From: JBIOJB01 sp044450465
GTDB lineage: Bacteria > Chloroflexota > Dormibacteria > Dormibacterales > Dormibacteraceae
Assembly: GCA_044450465.1 (NCBI GenBank)
Contig: JBIOJB010000001.1
Coordinates: forward strand, 1 to 64,000
Length of the DNA: 64,000 nt
Direction: 5' to 3'
The stretch's first letter is position 1. Every line of letters begins with the position of its first letter. Under the pieces are notes generated by a model. The model saw only the letters and a program-made list of their open reading frames with translations, ran no database searches and was not told the origin of the DNA. Below, in pieces: positions 32,619 through 41,076 of the stretch. A program made the position numbers and the translations under genes.

Positions 32619-33220
32619 CGCGAGAGTTCCATCAGGGCCTCGAGTCGCTTGCGCACATCGAGGTGCACCCTCTCTTTTGAGCGCGTCGCGTCGATGCGTG
32701 TGAACCGCTCCGGTTCAGCGTCAGCAAGGCGCGCGTACTCGGCCACCACCTTCTCGTAAAACTCGAACGACTCCATCTCGAGCCGGTCAGGCGTTTTGCC
32801 GGCGCCCTTCTGGCGGCCGCGGCCCGTTTCGACGGGCCCTTCCAGCAAGAAGGTCACATCAGGTCGAGGCAGGCTGGGCAGCCAGCTCAAGCTCAGGCCC
32901 CGCCCGCCTCCCTGATAGGCCAGGGTTGAATCGTGATAGCGATCGGCGATCACAATCTCGCCCGCAGCGAGCGCCGGCTCGATCACCTCGCCAACCAGCT
33001 GCCTGCGAGCCGCCATGAAGAGATACGCCTCCGCTTCCGGATCGATGGCGAGGCCGCTGAGCAGAACGATCGCGCGGATCTTCTCGCCCAGCTCGGTGCC
33101 GCCAGGTTCGCGCACGACGACCGGCACGCGGGGCGCAAGCCACTCGACCAGCATCTCGACCTGTGTGGTCTTGCCGCTGCCCTCGGCGCCTTCGAACGTG
33201 ACGAACAGCCCGTGTCCCAT
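32615..33220 (-). CDS. tmk: Thymidylate kinase
   Basis: Phosphorylates dTMP to dTDP. 201 aa. The P-loop is FEGAEGSGKTTQ at residues 8-19, the DR(Y/H) motif is VIADRYHDSTLAYQGGGRG near 90, and the lid is GRGRQKGAGKTPDRLE. The P-loop Glu (FEG) and lid arginines resemble the E. coli-type arrangement. TAAAGT lies 7 nt before ATG 33220, so it may have its own leaderless promoter within the pdx-R3H run. Confidence 0.94.
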   Translation of the reverse strand: MGHGLFVTFEGAEGSGKTTQVEMLVEWLAPRVPVVVREPGGTELGEKIRAIVLLSGLAIDPEAEAYLFMAARRQLVGEVIEPALAAGEIVIADRYHDSTLAYQGGGRGLSLSWLPSLPRPDVTFLLEGPVETGRGRQKGAGKTPDRLEMESFEFYEKVVAEYARLADAEPERFTRIDATRSKERVHLDVRKRLEALMELSR

Positions 33221-33227
33221 CAGCCGA

Positions 33228-33233
33228 ACTTTA
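33228..33233 (-). promoter_or_regulatory. Leaderless-type -10 element (TAAAGT) for tmk
   Basis: On the minus strand TAAAGT is followed by seven bases and ATG 33220, inside the 40-bp gap after the R3H gene. Confidence 0.45.
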
Positions 33234-33260
33234 GGGCGACTCGGCCCGATCTACGCTGCT

Positions 33261-34808
33261 CTACGCCGGATCCTCTGGGGTGGGCGTGATCCGCAGCCGG
33301 CGCTGGGGCTCCTTGCCGGTGCTTCTCGCCGACAGGTCGTTCTCCGCCACCATCTGATGCTGGAGCCTGCGGAGATAGGCGTTCTGCGGCGAGATCTCGA
33401 CCGGCCGCAGCGTGGTCTTGACCGTTTTGATCGCCGCTGCGGCTTCGGCCAGGGCCCGCGTCGTCGCCTCGTCGTGTTTGTCGACCCCGTAGATCCGGGT
33501 CAGCGCTTCCCGAACCTGGGTCACCGAGTTGCTCTTCAAGATGTGGATCGGGAGGCCGCGGCTTTCCGCCTGGCGCAGGCTGTCGGGACGCCGGCGGTAG
33601 TGATTCTTCAGGGTCAGCACCGCGCCGGCGCCGTCGAGGTTGGCCAGCACTCGCACCGGCAGGTCCAGGTCGCGGATGGACTGTTCGACGTGATGCCGGC
33701 TCACTCCATACGGGAAGATGCCGAGCGGCTTGCTGGCCGAGCTCGAATTTGGGGGTGGCTCGGCCGCGAGCACTATCGGCGGGTCCACGTTTGAGATCAC
33801 CCGGCCCTCGCGAGTTCGGAGCCGGATCTTCGGGGTGAGCAGCGGACCCCGAAGAGCGGTGTCGACCACGTCGGCCAGCGGCATGTGGATCGCGACCCGG
33901 TCCCGATCTTGGATCTCCACGAGCACGTCGAAAGTCGGCGGAGCCTTGCGTTCGAGCACGGATTTCTGCGTGCCACGGCGGCGCGCCTCCTCGTCCGAAA
34001 GGGTCACGCTCTGAATGCCGCCCAGAAGGTCGTTCAAGGTCGGGTTGACGAGCAGGTTCTCGAGCGTCTGCCCGTGGGCCGTCGCGATGAGCTGGACGCC
34101 GCGCTCTGCGATGGTGCGGGCGGCGCCCGCCTCGAGCTCCGTGCCGATCTCGTCGATCACGATCACCTCGGGCATGTGGTTCTCGACCGCTTCGATCATC
34201 ACCGCGTGCTGGAGCATCGGGGTGCGCACCTGCATGCGGCGAGCCCGGCCGATGCCCGGGTGCGGAATGTCGCCATCGCCGCCGATCTCGTTCGACGTGT
34301 CGACGATGACGACGCGCTTGCGCAGCTCATCCGCCAGCACGCGTGCACACTCGCGCAGCATCGTCGTCTTGCCGATTCCGGGGCGGCCGAGCAGGAGGAT
34401 GCTCTGGCCGCTGACGACGATGTCCCGGATGATCTCACCAGTCCCGGTGACCGCGCGGCCCACGCGCATGGTGAGGCCTGTAATGCGGCCTGAGCGATTT
34501 CTGATGGCCGAAACGCGGTGAAGGGTGCGCTCGATGCCGGCCCGGTTGTCGTCGCCGAATTGACCGACGTTGTTGGCGACGTGGTCGAGATCGGAGGCGG
34601 AAACCGGGTGATCGTCGAGCAGAATCTCGCTCCCGGGAACGCGAGCGGCCGGCTCGCGCCCGAGGTCCAGCACGATCTCCAGCAACTCGCCTGGATCGAT
34701 GCGCTCGTGGAGTGCCCGCGCCAGGTCGGGCGGCAGCGCGCGGGCCAGCAGCTCGATCTCCTCGTCCCAGCTTGCGGAGCGGCCCGGCTGCGTTGAAGGT
34801 TGACTCAT
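33261..34808 (-). CDS. AAA ATPase with C-terminal R3H domain (SpoIIIAA/Ycf45-like)
   Basis: 515 aa. The central ATPase (about 130-300) has Walker A LLGRPGIGKTTMLRE, VIVDTSNEIGGDGDIPHPGIG, and Walker B PEVIVIDEIGTELEA, the pattern of the SpoIIIAA/Ycf45 group. The last 120 residues contain a winged-helix-like part and an R3H-type segment (SNSVTQVREALTRIYG) that usually binds single-stranded nucleic acid. Role unknown in non-spore-formers. ATGA overlap with the GNAT gene upstream. Confidence 0.85.
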   Translation of the reverse strand: MSQPSTQPGRSASWDEEIELLARALPPDLARALHERIDPGELLEIVLDLGREPAARVPGSEILLDDHPVSASDLDHVANNVGQFGDDNRAGIERTLHRVSAIRNRSGRITGLTMRVGRAVTGTGEIIRDIVVSGQSILLLGRPGIGKTTMLRECARVLADELRKRVVIVDTSNEIGGDGDIPHPGIGRARRMQVRTPMLQHAVMIEAVENHMPEVIVIDEIGTELEAGAARTIAERGVQLIATAHGQTLENLLVNPTLNDLLGGIQSVTLSDEEARRRGTQKSVLERKAPPTFDVLVEIQDRDRVAIHMPLADVVDTALRGPLLTPKIRLRTREGRVISNVDPPIVLAAEPPPNSSSASKPLGIFPYGVSRHHVEQSIRDLDLPVRVLANLDGAGAVLTLKNHYRRRPDSLRQAESRGLPIHILKSNSVTQVREALTRIYGVDKHDEATTRALAEAAAAIKTVKTTLRPVEISPQNAYLRRLQHQMVAENDLSARSTGKEPQRRLRITPTPEDPA

Positions 34809-35773
34809 CCGAACGAAGGTACCAGGCCTTTTTCCCTCACTGGAACCCGAAGGGCCAGTTCTTTCACGAGCAGCAGCTGGGTGAGCAGCACGCTGAACCC
34901 ACGCCCTCGCAGGGCGTCGATCATGTGCGAATCGTAGTGACGCAGGCTTGACCAGGCCGGGCCCTCGGAATCACCGAGCATGGCGAGGCCGAGGTCCGCG
35001 AGCTCGCCGGACAGCGTTACCTCGGGAATCACCATGAAGTTGAGGGTGTCAGGCTGCGCTCCCGACCGTCTCGCCACCTTGACCCAGCCCTCAATCTCGA
35101 TCCTGTCCACGACCTGCTCCTGCTTCTCCGAGCCGCGCGCGGCGAGCCGGCCGCTCCATTCCCCCCCATGCAGGGCCCGCCACTCGCGGTACGTCGGCGC
35201 CTCGAGCTGCGACACACCCTGCGGAGTGACCTTCCGGTAGAGCTGATAGAGCTTCCGATCATCGCCGCGACGAAATGGACGGACGCCTTCCGGAAACTGA
35301 TCCGAGGACCTGGCCGGCTTCTCCGCGTAGACCACGACTTCGGTCGCGTACTGGCGAAAGCCCTGGAGACGGAAGGCCGACAGGAGCGGGTCGCGCTCAG
35401 GCAGGCGCACGAACAGGCGGTGGACTCCACGCTCCAGGGCCTGGTTGCAGAGGTGGCTGACCAAAGCCGGCACGATCACGTCCGCGTCGGATCCATCGGC
35501 CACGTGCAGGTTGAGCACCTGGAGCACGCGAGCTCGATGCAGGTCGAGGGACGTGGGCTGGCCCGATGCCTGGATGAACCCGGCCACGCGGCCGCCGATC
35601 TCTGCGACGTAGATGAGCGTCTCCTGCGAAAGTGGCAGCAGGGCGGAGAGCGTGGAGCTCACCAGAGACCACAGCCGCGCCGGAGGCGGAGCTTCACTCC
35701 AGCGCTTGTCCGAAGACTTGTACATCTCTTCGATTCGGGCCAGGTCGAGCAGGCTGGCCGCGCGCAGCTTCAT
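34805..35773 (-). CDS. GNAT-like protein, tandem acetyltransferase fold
   Basis: 322 aa. The first half starts MKLRAASLLDLARIEEMYKS and has a GNAT-like course (ETLIYVAEIGGRVAGFIQA, RGVHRLFVRLPERDPLLSAF, GFRQYATEVVVYAE). The second half (RPFRRGDDRKLYQLYRKVTP) looks like a second, degenerate copy. The acetyl-CoA Q-x-x-G-x-G loop is not convincing in either half, so catalytic activity is uncertain. It is coupled to pdxT upstream (TGATG) and to the R3H ATPase downstream (ATGA). Confidence 0.7.
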   Translation of the reverse strand: MKLRAASLLDLARIEEMYKSSDKRWSEAPPPARLWSLVSSTLSALLPLSQETLIYVAEIGGRVAGFIQASGQPTSLDLHRARVLQVLNLHVADGSDADVIVPALVSHLCNQALERGVHRLFVRLPERDPLLSAFRLQGFRQYATEVVVYAEKPARSSDQFPEGVRPFRRGDDRKLYQLYRKVTPQGVSQLEAPTYREWRALHGGEWSGRLAARGSEKQEQVVDRIEIEGWVKVARRSGAQPDTLNFMVIPEVTLSGELADLGLAMLGDSEGPAWSSLRHYDSHMIDALRGRGFSVLLTQLLLVKELALRVPVREKGLVPSFG

Positions 35774-36339
35774 CAGCTCGCCGCCAGCTCGACAAACTGC
35801 CGGTGCAGGCGCCGGTCCCCGCTCAGCTCAGGGTGGAAGCAAAGGGCGATGATGCGCCCCTGGCGCACGGCCACAGCATGCCCGTCGTGAGTCGCGAGGA
35901 CCTCGACGGCTCCGGTCGTCTCGACGAGCGGGGCGCGGATGAAGACTCCCGGGAAAGGCCTGCCGTCCAGCCCGCTCACGTCGAGCTCGGTCTCGAAACT
36001 GTCCACCTGGCGGCCGTAGCCGTTACGGCGGACCCCGATGTCAAGCAGGCCGAGTCCACGCTGCTCGGTCATGCCGTCGGAGATGTCTCGCGCGAGCACG
36101 ATCATTCCCGCGCAGGTGGCAAGAGTCGCGAGCCCTCCCCTGATCGCATCGCGTAGCGGCTCCAGCAACCCCATCCGCTCCAACAGCATCGTCATCGTGG
36201 TGCTTTCGCCGCCGGGCAGCACGATGCCCTGCAGCCCGTCGAGGTCAGCACGCGAGCGCACGAGGCGAGTTCGCGCCCCGCACGCCTCCAGCGCGCGCAC
36301 ATGTTCGGCGAATGCGCCCTGCATCGCGAGCACGCCCAC
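35773..36339 (-). CDS. pdxT: Pyridoxal 5'-phosphate synthase glutaminase subunit
   Basis: Releases ammonia from glutamine and passes it to PdxS. 188 aa. The glutaminase triad is visible: Cys in ATCAGMIVLA and His/Glu in LCFHPELSGD; GIVLPGGEST and GLGLLDIGVRRNGYGRQVDSFE are typical of PdxT. The encoded start reads MGVLAMQGAFAEH. It lies 31 bp after pdxS on the same strand, the usual PdxS-PdxT order. Confidence 0.95.
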   Translation of the reverse strand: MGVLAMQGAFAEHVRALEACGARTRLVRSRADLDGLQGIVLPGGESTTMTMLLERMGLLEPLRDAIRGGLATLATCAGMIVLARDISDGMTEQRGLGLLDIGVRRNGYGRQVDSFETELDVSGLDGRPFPGVFIRAPLVETTGAVEVLATHDGHAVAVRQGRIIALCFHPELSGDRRLHRQFVELAAS

Positions 36340-36370
36340 GAGAGGCGCACGGTGCGCCGACCGCGCGGAT

Positions 36371-37288
36371 CTACCAGCCTCTGGCAGCGAGTAGCTCTTC
36401 CTTGGGAATGGTGGGAATCTCGAGCCCGTGCATCGCCTTGCCCAACCCGGCGGAGACTTCGGCCAGGACGTCAGGCTTGTCGTAGTAGGTCGTGGCGGCC
36501 ACGATCGCCTTGGCGCGCTTCAGCGGGTCTTCGCTCTTGAAGATGCCCGACCCGACGAAGACTCCGTCCACGCCCAGCTGCATCATCAGCGCAGCGTCCG
36601 CCGGGGTGGCAATGCCACCAGCCGCGAAGTTGACGACCGGCAGCCGGCCCGACTTCTGGCACTGGACGAGAATCTCGACCGGCGCGCCAATGAGCTTTGC
36701 TTCGTGGACGAGCTCCGCGTGGCTCATACCCTGCAGCTTGCGGATGCCGGCGTTCACCGCCCGCGCGTGCCGAACAGCCTCGACGATGTTTCCGGTTCCC
36801 GCTTCGCCCTTGGTTCTGATCATGGCGGCGCCCTCCGCGATCCGGCGCGCAGCCTCACCGAGGTCGCGGCACCCGCACACGAAAGGCACTTTGAACTGGT
36901 GCTTGTCGATGTGGTTGTCCTCGTCCGCGGGAGTGAGCACCTCCGACTCGTCGATGTAGTCGACGCCCAGCTCCTGAAGGATCTGCGCCTCCACAAAGTG
37001 GCCGATGCGGCACTTGGCCATCACCGGGATGGTGACGACCTTCATGATCGACCGGATCAAATCGGGATCCGACATCCGGGCGACACCGCCTTCCTTGCGG
37101 ATGTCCGCAGGTACCCGCTCGAGCGCCATCACGGCGCACGCCCCGGCATCCTGCGCGATGCGGGCGTGCTCCGGCGTGACGACATCCATGATCACCCCGC
37201 CCTTGAGCATCTGGGCGAGCCCCGACTTGACCTTGAAAGACCCTCTTACGGCGGCCTTTCCGTTACGCGATCCGTTGCTTGCGGCCAC
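36371..37288 (-). CDS. pdxS: Pyridoxal 5'-phosphate synthase subunit PdxS
   Basis: Builds PLP from ribose-5-phosphate, glyceraldehyde-3-phosphate and ammonia. 305 aa from GTG 37288. Conserved blocks: [22 protein letters not shown] (substrate Asp), [11 protein letters not shown] (Schiff-base Lys), [33 protein letters not shown] (second Lys), [20 protein letters not shown]. The start is supported by TAGAAT 7 nt upstream; the frame is open to 37363 but the extra residues are Arg/Pro-rich. Confidence 0.96.
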   Translation of the reverse strand: MAASNGSRNGKAAVRGSFKVKSGLAQMLKGGVIMDVVTPEHARIAQDAGACAVMALERVPADIRKEGGVARMSDPDLIRSIMKVVTIPVMAKCRIGHFVEAQILQELGVDYIDESEVLTPADEDNHIDKHQFKVPFVCGCRDLGEAARRIAEGAAMIRTKGEAGTGNIVEAVRHARAVNAGIRKLQGMSHAELVHEAKLIGAPVEILVQCQKSGRLPVVNFAAGGIATPADAALMMQLGVDGVFVGSGIFKSEDPLKRAKAIVAATTYYDKPDVLAEVSAGLGKAMHGLEIPTIPKEELLAARGW

Positions 37289-37295
37289 GGGCGAA

Positions 37296-37301
37296 ATTCT
37301 A
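37296..37301 (-). promoter_or_regulatory. Leaderless-type -10 element (TAGAAT) for pdxS
   Basis: On the minus strand TAGAAT is followed by seven bases and GTG 37288. Confidence 0.5.
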
Positions 37302-37515
37302 CGCCGCGCATCCGGTCCCTTTGGCGCGCCAATCCAGCGGTGCCGGCTAGGCCAAGAAGGCACGGGCGGCTCAATCTCCCCGATGCCCGGCCCCCGGACC
37401 GGCCTGACTCATGAGTTTGGTAGCCGAGGTTGCCTTAGGCCGGATTGACTCGGGCAGAAACCCAGGCGTGCCACTGTCCAAACGACTGCGACCAGGTGTT
37501 ACTCGGTGGGGGCAC

Positions 37516-37541
37516 CACGGGAGAGGCCTGCCTCCCCCGTG
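37516..37541. terminator. Bidirectional hairpin in the pdxS/SHOCT-protein gap
   Basis: A stem of about 11 bp with one mismatch (CACGGGAGAGGC with GCCTCCCCCGTG) and a very short loop; on the plus strand CTTTT follows. On the minus strand it directly follows the TAA stop of the SHOCT gene but lacks a T-run. The rest of the 256-bp gap (37289-37544) shows no gene; the pdxS promoter is at its left edge. Confidence 0.45.
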
Positions 37542-37544
37542 CTT

Positions 37545-38105
37545 TTAGAGCCTTTCCAGGACCAGGGTGCGTTTGGACGCGTATTCGTGGTCGGAGAGCA
37601 GGCCGTCGCGATGCAGTTTCGTGAGCATCTCCATCTCCTCGAGCACGTCCAGCAGCGGTGCCATCGTGCGTCGGGCCAGGTATGCCTCCGAGGCGCCGCC
37701 CGCCTCCTCGCCGCGCGCGTCGAACTCGCGGATGAAGAACAGCGCTTTCACGGCCGAGAACGGAATCCCCAGCTTTCGCACCGGGCTGTCCGAGTGCTCG
37801 GCGTGCAGATGCAGCACGACTCCGTATCGATGCCTTTCCAACGTTCCATCGAGGTGGCCGCGAAGAACCTCACCGTCCAGGAAGCGGATGGCCACTTTTC
37901 GCGTCGGCGTTTCCGACGCAAGATCCGGATCGCGTGGCAACTCAACCCATTTGACCGCGGTCAACGGGATCCAGGCGGTCTCGTTGTTCTCGAGGCCGTC
38001 GGTGTCGTCCACCTCGACCAGGAAGTCGGGTTCGTCGAAATCAAGATCGCGAGCGTTGCCTTCCAGGGTCTCGTCATCGAAGAAGCGGACGACTACTTTG
38101 GCCAT
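37545..38105 (-). CDS. Unknown protein with C-terminal SHOCT-like motif
   Basis: 186 aa. Two beta-rich halves that look related to each other (MAKVVVRFFDDETLEGNARD and TRKVAIRFLDGEVLRGHLDG), then a helical end EMLTKLHRDGLLSDHEYASK, which fits the SHOCT (short C-terminal) domain. The repeated VVRFFDDETLEG unit suggests a PilZ- or Sm-like barrel pair. Function unknown. ATG 38105 follows TAGAGT by 9 nt. Confidence 0.75.
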   Translation of the reverse strand: MAKVVVRFFDDETLEGNARDLDFDEPDFLVEVDDTDGLENNETAWIPLTAVKWVELPRDPDLASETPTRKVAIRFLDGEVLRGHLDGTLERHRYGVVLHLHAEHSDSPVRKLGIPFSAVKALFFIREFDARGEEAGGASEAYLARRTMAPLLDVLEEMEMLTKLHRDGLLSDHEYASKRTLVLERL

Positions 38106-38114
38106 TTCATACCT

Positions 38115-38120
38115 ACTCTA
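38115..38120 (-). promoter_or_regulatory. Leaderless-type -10 element (TAGAGT) for the SHOCT gene
   Basis: On the minus strand TAGAGT is followed by nine bases and ATG 38105. Confidence 0.45.
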
Positions 38121-38127
38121 ATAACCC

Positions 38128-38898
38128 TCATTCACCCACAGTCCTGCGCAGCCGCCGGCGGCCAACTCTCCTCGTGCACTGGATGCAGGCCGCGATGTGC
38201 GCGCGCACGGCTTCGGCCTGCGGTCTCCGCAGCTTCCCGGCGAGATAGGGAGCCAGCAGAGGAACGACCTCATCATGTGTCAGCTCACCCTCGCCCTGCG
38301 ACGCGATGTACTCCTCTTTGAAGCGAAGGCGCGCACGGTACAGGAGCGTCTCGACCGCGCTCTCGGACATGTTCAGCGAGCGGGCTATCTGCCGGTAGCT
38401 GAGGTCCTGCAACTCACGAAGGGTGAGCACGAGCCTGTACTTCTCGGGCAGGCGCTGCGAGACCTTCCAGACCTGACGGCGGGTCTCGTTCGATTCCTGA
38501 ACCGCGACCGGGTCGAAGCTCGTCGCAGTGGACGGCAGGTTCGCCATCAGCTCGCTCTCTTCTTCTTCCGTCCCACCGTCAGCACGAAGGTCGCGCTGGC
38601 GACGGCGGAGCTCGTCGAAGCAAAGGTTTCGTGCGACGGTATGAACCCAGCCTCCGAAGTTGAAGCTCTCGTCGACGCGATCCATCATGCGCAGCGCTTT
38701 CATGAAAGTCTCCTGCGCGATGTCCTCGGCAAGGAGCGCGTCACCGAGCTTGCGGCGTACCAGCCTGTAGATGGAGGCGACATAGCGGCGGTGCAGCTCT
38801 TCGAACGCATGAATGTCGCCGTCACGGTAGGCCTTGACCAGCGCGACGTCCGACGGCTCGTCGCCCGACTTGCCCGGTGGTTGACCTTCTAGCGCCAT
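38128..38898 (-). CDS. ECF sigma factor with a fused C-terminal zinc-binding anti-sigma-like domain
   Basis: 256 aa from ATG 38898. Region 2 spans about 20-105 (FEELHRRYVASIYRLVRRKL, EDIAQETFMKALRMMDRV, WVHTVARNLCFDELRRRQ) and region 4 about 140-198 (LPEKYRLVLTLRELQDLSYR, IARSLNMSESAVETLLYRAR). The last 55 residues carry His208, His234, Cys238 and Cys241, that is H-x25-H-x3-C-x2-C, the pattern of ZAS anti-sigma domains. The start overlaps the glycerate kinase gene by 10 bp; the long upstream extension of the frame is shadow sequence. Confidence 0.88.
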   Translation of the reverse strand: MALEGQPPGKSGDEPSDVALVKAYRDGDIHAFEELHRRYVASIYRLVRRKLGDALLAEDIAQETFMKALRMMDRVDESFNFGGWVHTVARNLCFDELRRRQRDLRADGGTEEEESELMANLPSTATSFDPVAVQESNETRRQVWKVSQRLPEKYRLVLTLRELQDLSYRQIARSLNMSESAVETLLYRARLRFKEEYIASQGEGELTHDEVVPLLAPYLAGKLRRPQAEAVRAHIAACIQCTRRVGRRRLRRTVGE

Positions 38899-40016
38899 GG
38901 CTGCGAGCGGCAGGCTACTACGGCGGCACCGAAAAGCATCCGGCTTGAGTGCGCGACGGCGCCTTCGTCCACGCCTCGAGCGGCCCTTTCGGCCACCACA
39001 ACGGGAACGCCCTGTCGCACCAGCGCCTCCCATCCAGGGCCGGTGCTGCCGGCAAGCACGACGACCGGGACACCGTGGGCTCGGGCGCGCTTGATCACCT
39101 CGCCGGGAGCCTTCCCGTACATCGTCTGCTCGTCCACCCTCCCCTCTCCGGTGATCGCGAGCTGGGCGCCCTGCAGCTTCTCGTCCAGCCTGGCCGCGTC
39201 CGCCACCAGGGGTGCGCCAGGTCGCAGCTCGGCGTTCAGGAAAGCCACCAATCCGGCCCCGGCCCCGCCGGCGGCGCCTCCGCCAGGTAGGTCCGCAATT
39301 CGTCTTCCGAGGTCCCGCTCGACCACCATGGACAGCCTCACAAGCGCCGCGTCGAGCTCGGCGACCGTTTGCGGATCGGCGCCCTTCTGCGGTCCGTACA
39401 CGGCACTTGCCCCGAGCGGCCCGATCAAGGGATTGGTCACGTCGCATGCGACCTTCACCCGAACCGACCTCCAGCCGCTGTCGAGGCCCGAGCAGTCGAT
39501 TCGCTCGAGCCGCGCCAGCTCCGCCCCGCCGCGCCCGAGCTCGCGACCTTCGGCGTCGACGAGCCTGCAGCCGAGAGCCTGGGCGAGGCCGGCGCCTCCA
39601 TCGTTGGTGGCCGATCCGCCGATTCCCGCGAGGATCGTCGTGACGCCGCGTTTCCGAGCCGCCTCGAGCAGCTGGCCGAACCCGTATGTGCTCGCCGCCC
39701 TCGGGTCCCGCCGGTGCGGCTGGATCAAGGTCAACCCGCTCGCCGAGGCGAGCTCGACGACCGCGGTGCGCCCGCCGTCGATCAGGCCGTACCTGGCGGA
39801 GACCCCGTCGCCCAGCGGCCCTTCGACCTCCGCGGTCAGGTACTTCCCCTCGGCGCCGACCAGCGCCTCGACCGTCCCGTCACCACCATCCGCGACCGGC
39901 ACCTCGACGACGTCGGCGTCGGGGAACACCTCACGAACGCCGCGCGCGATGGCGGCCGCGGCCTGCGACGCCGTGAGCGTGCCCTTGAATGCGTTGGGGG
40001 CAACGACGACCTTCAC
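38889..40016 (-). CDS. glxK: Glycerate 2-kinase (GarK/GlxK family)
   Basis: Phosphorylates D-glycerate. 375 aa. It begins MKVVVAPNAFKGTLTASQAA, the family's signature N-terminus; VPVADGGDGTVEALVGA near residue 42, LAGIGGSATNDGGAGLAQALG near 129, and ITGEGRVDEQTMYGKAPGEV near 298 are the other conserved blocks. The product would be 2-phosphoglycerate. It may use D-glycerate from the 2-hydroxyacid dehydrogenase at 11.8 kb. Lies 27 bp after ilvE. Confidence 0.94.
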   Translation of the reverse strand: MKVVVAPNAFKGTLTASQAAAAIARGVREVFPDADVVEVPVADGGDGTVEALVGAEGKYLTAEVEGPLGDGVSARYGLIDGGRTAVVELASASGLTLIQPHRRDPRAASTYGFGQLLEAARKRGVTTILAGIGGSATNDGGAGLAQALGCRLVDAEGRELGRGGAELARLERIDCSGLDSGWRSVRVKVACDVTNPLIGPLGASAVYGPQKGADPQTVAELDAALVRLSMVVERDLGRRIADLPGGGAAGGAGAGLVAFLNAELRPGAPLVADAARLDEKLQGAQLAITGEGRVDEQTMYGKAPGEVIKRARAHGVPVVVLAGSTGPGWEALVRQGVPVVVAERAARGVDEGAVAHSSRMLFGAAVVACRSQPWR

Positions 40017-40043
40017 CGACGAGGACTACGCCCGGTCTGGTGG

Positions 40044-41009
40044 CTAATAGACCGGAACGGTCCAGTCGCGGTGCTTCGGGGTCTCGCCCTTGACGGAGCT
40101 GAAATAGATGTTCTGGAGCTCTTGCGTGAACTCGCCAACCCGGCCGTTTCCGACCGACCTGCGGTCCACCTCGATGACCGGTGAGATCTGCGCCCCGGTG
40201 CCGCACAACAGCAGCTCGTCACACGTGTAGAGCTCGGTTCGGTCGATGGTGCGCTCGACGAGGGGGAGCCCAAGCTCTTCTCTGATGAGCTTGATGAGGA
40301 GCGAGCGGGTGACGCCCTCGAGTATGTCGTCCGTCACGGGAGGAGTCACGAACGCGCCATCTTTGAGCATGAACAGGTTCTCGGCCGAGCCTTCGGACAC
40401 GTGGCCGTCGACCGTCAGCACGATCGACTCGTCATAGCCGGCCTCGACCGCCTCCGACTTGGCGAGGGCGGACTGCGCGTACGACCCGGTGATCTTGGCT
40501 CGTGCCGGAAGAGACTGGTCTGGCACGCGGCGCCATGTGCTGACCATGCAACGGATGCCTGATTCGGTCTCGACGTACTTGCCGAACGGGATCGCATAGA
40601 TGAAGAAGTTGTAGTCCAGGTTGTGCAGCCGCACTCCTATTTCTTCGCTCGACATGTAGAGCAGCGGTCGCACGTAAACGTCCGACTTGAACTGATTACG
40701 GCGCAGCAGCTCGACAGTGAAGCCAACGAGCTCATCGGTGGCGTAGGGAAGGCTCATCCGCATCACATTGGCCGACCGCTTCATGCGCTCGAAGTGAGCG
40801 AGCGGCTCGAGCAGATAGAGCTGCTCCTGCTTGGAGTTCCAGTAGGCCCGGATGCCCTCGAACACTCCCGTTCCGTAGTGAAGAGCATGGGTCATCAGAC
40901 CCAGCTTCACGTCGTTGTATCGCGCGAACTCTCCGTCGAAAAACACCCACGTGTTGGGATGCGGCTCGCTCTTCCTGGACCTTGTTTTTGGTTTGGTTTC
41001 CACTCCCAT
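40044..41009 (-). CDS. ilvE: Branched-chain amino acid aminotransferase
   Basis: Class IV PLP aminotransferase for Leu, Ile and Val. 321 aa. HALHYGTGVFEGIRAYWN near residue 41, YVRPLLYMSSEEIGV, the PLP lysine in ARAKITGSYAQSALAK near 170, DGHVSEGSAENLF and LLCGTGAQISPV near 285 are all in place. TACACT ends 9 nt before ATG 41009. First gene of a run with glycerate kinase and the sigma factor. Confidence 0.95.
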   Translation of the reverse strand: MGVETKPKTRSRKSEPHPNTWVFFDGEFARYNDVKLGLMTHALHYGTGVFEGIRAYWNSKQEQLYLLEPLAHFERMKRSANVMRMSLPYATDELVGFTVELLRRNQFKSDVYVRPLLYMSSEEIGVRLHNLDYNFFIYAIPFGKYVETESGIRCMVSTWRRVPDQSLPARAKITGSYAQSALAKSEAVEAGYDESIVLTVDGHVSEGSAENLFMLKDGAFVTPPVTDDILEGVTRSLLIKLIREELGLPLVERTIDRTELYTCDELLLCGTGAQISPVIEVDRRSVGNGRVGEFTQELQNIYFSSVKGETPKHRDWTVPVY

Positions 41010-41018
41010 TGCGATCTA

Positions 41019-41024
41019 AGTGTA
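41019..41024 (-). promoter_or_regulatory. Leaderless-type -10 element (TACACT) for ilvE
   Basis: On the minus strand TACACT is followed by nine bases and ATG 41009. Confidence 0.45.
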
Positions 41025-41076
41025 GGCGCTGACCGGGCACCCACCCACATGGCGCGGCCCCCATCTGTTATGAATC

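Noticed and set aside
37380..37545. Possible tRNA, SRP RNA or 6S RNA in the pdxS upstream gap
   Set aside because: No cloverleaf with a T-loop, no SRP-type GGAAG/AGCAG loop and no 6S-like bulge found by eye.
38899..39447. N-terminal extension of the sigma factor
   Set aside because: The extra 180 codons are the antisense-like shadow of glycerate kinase and are Arg/Gly-rich; ATG 38898 gives a normal sigma start.
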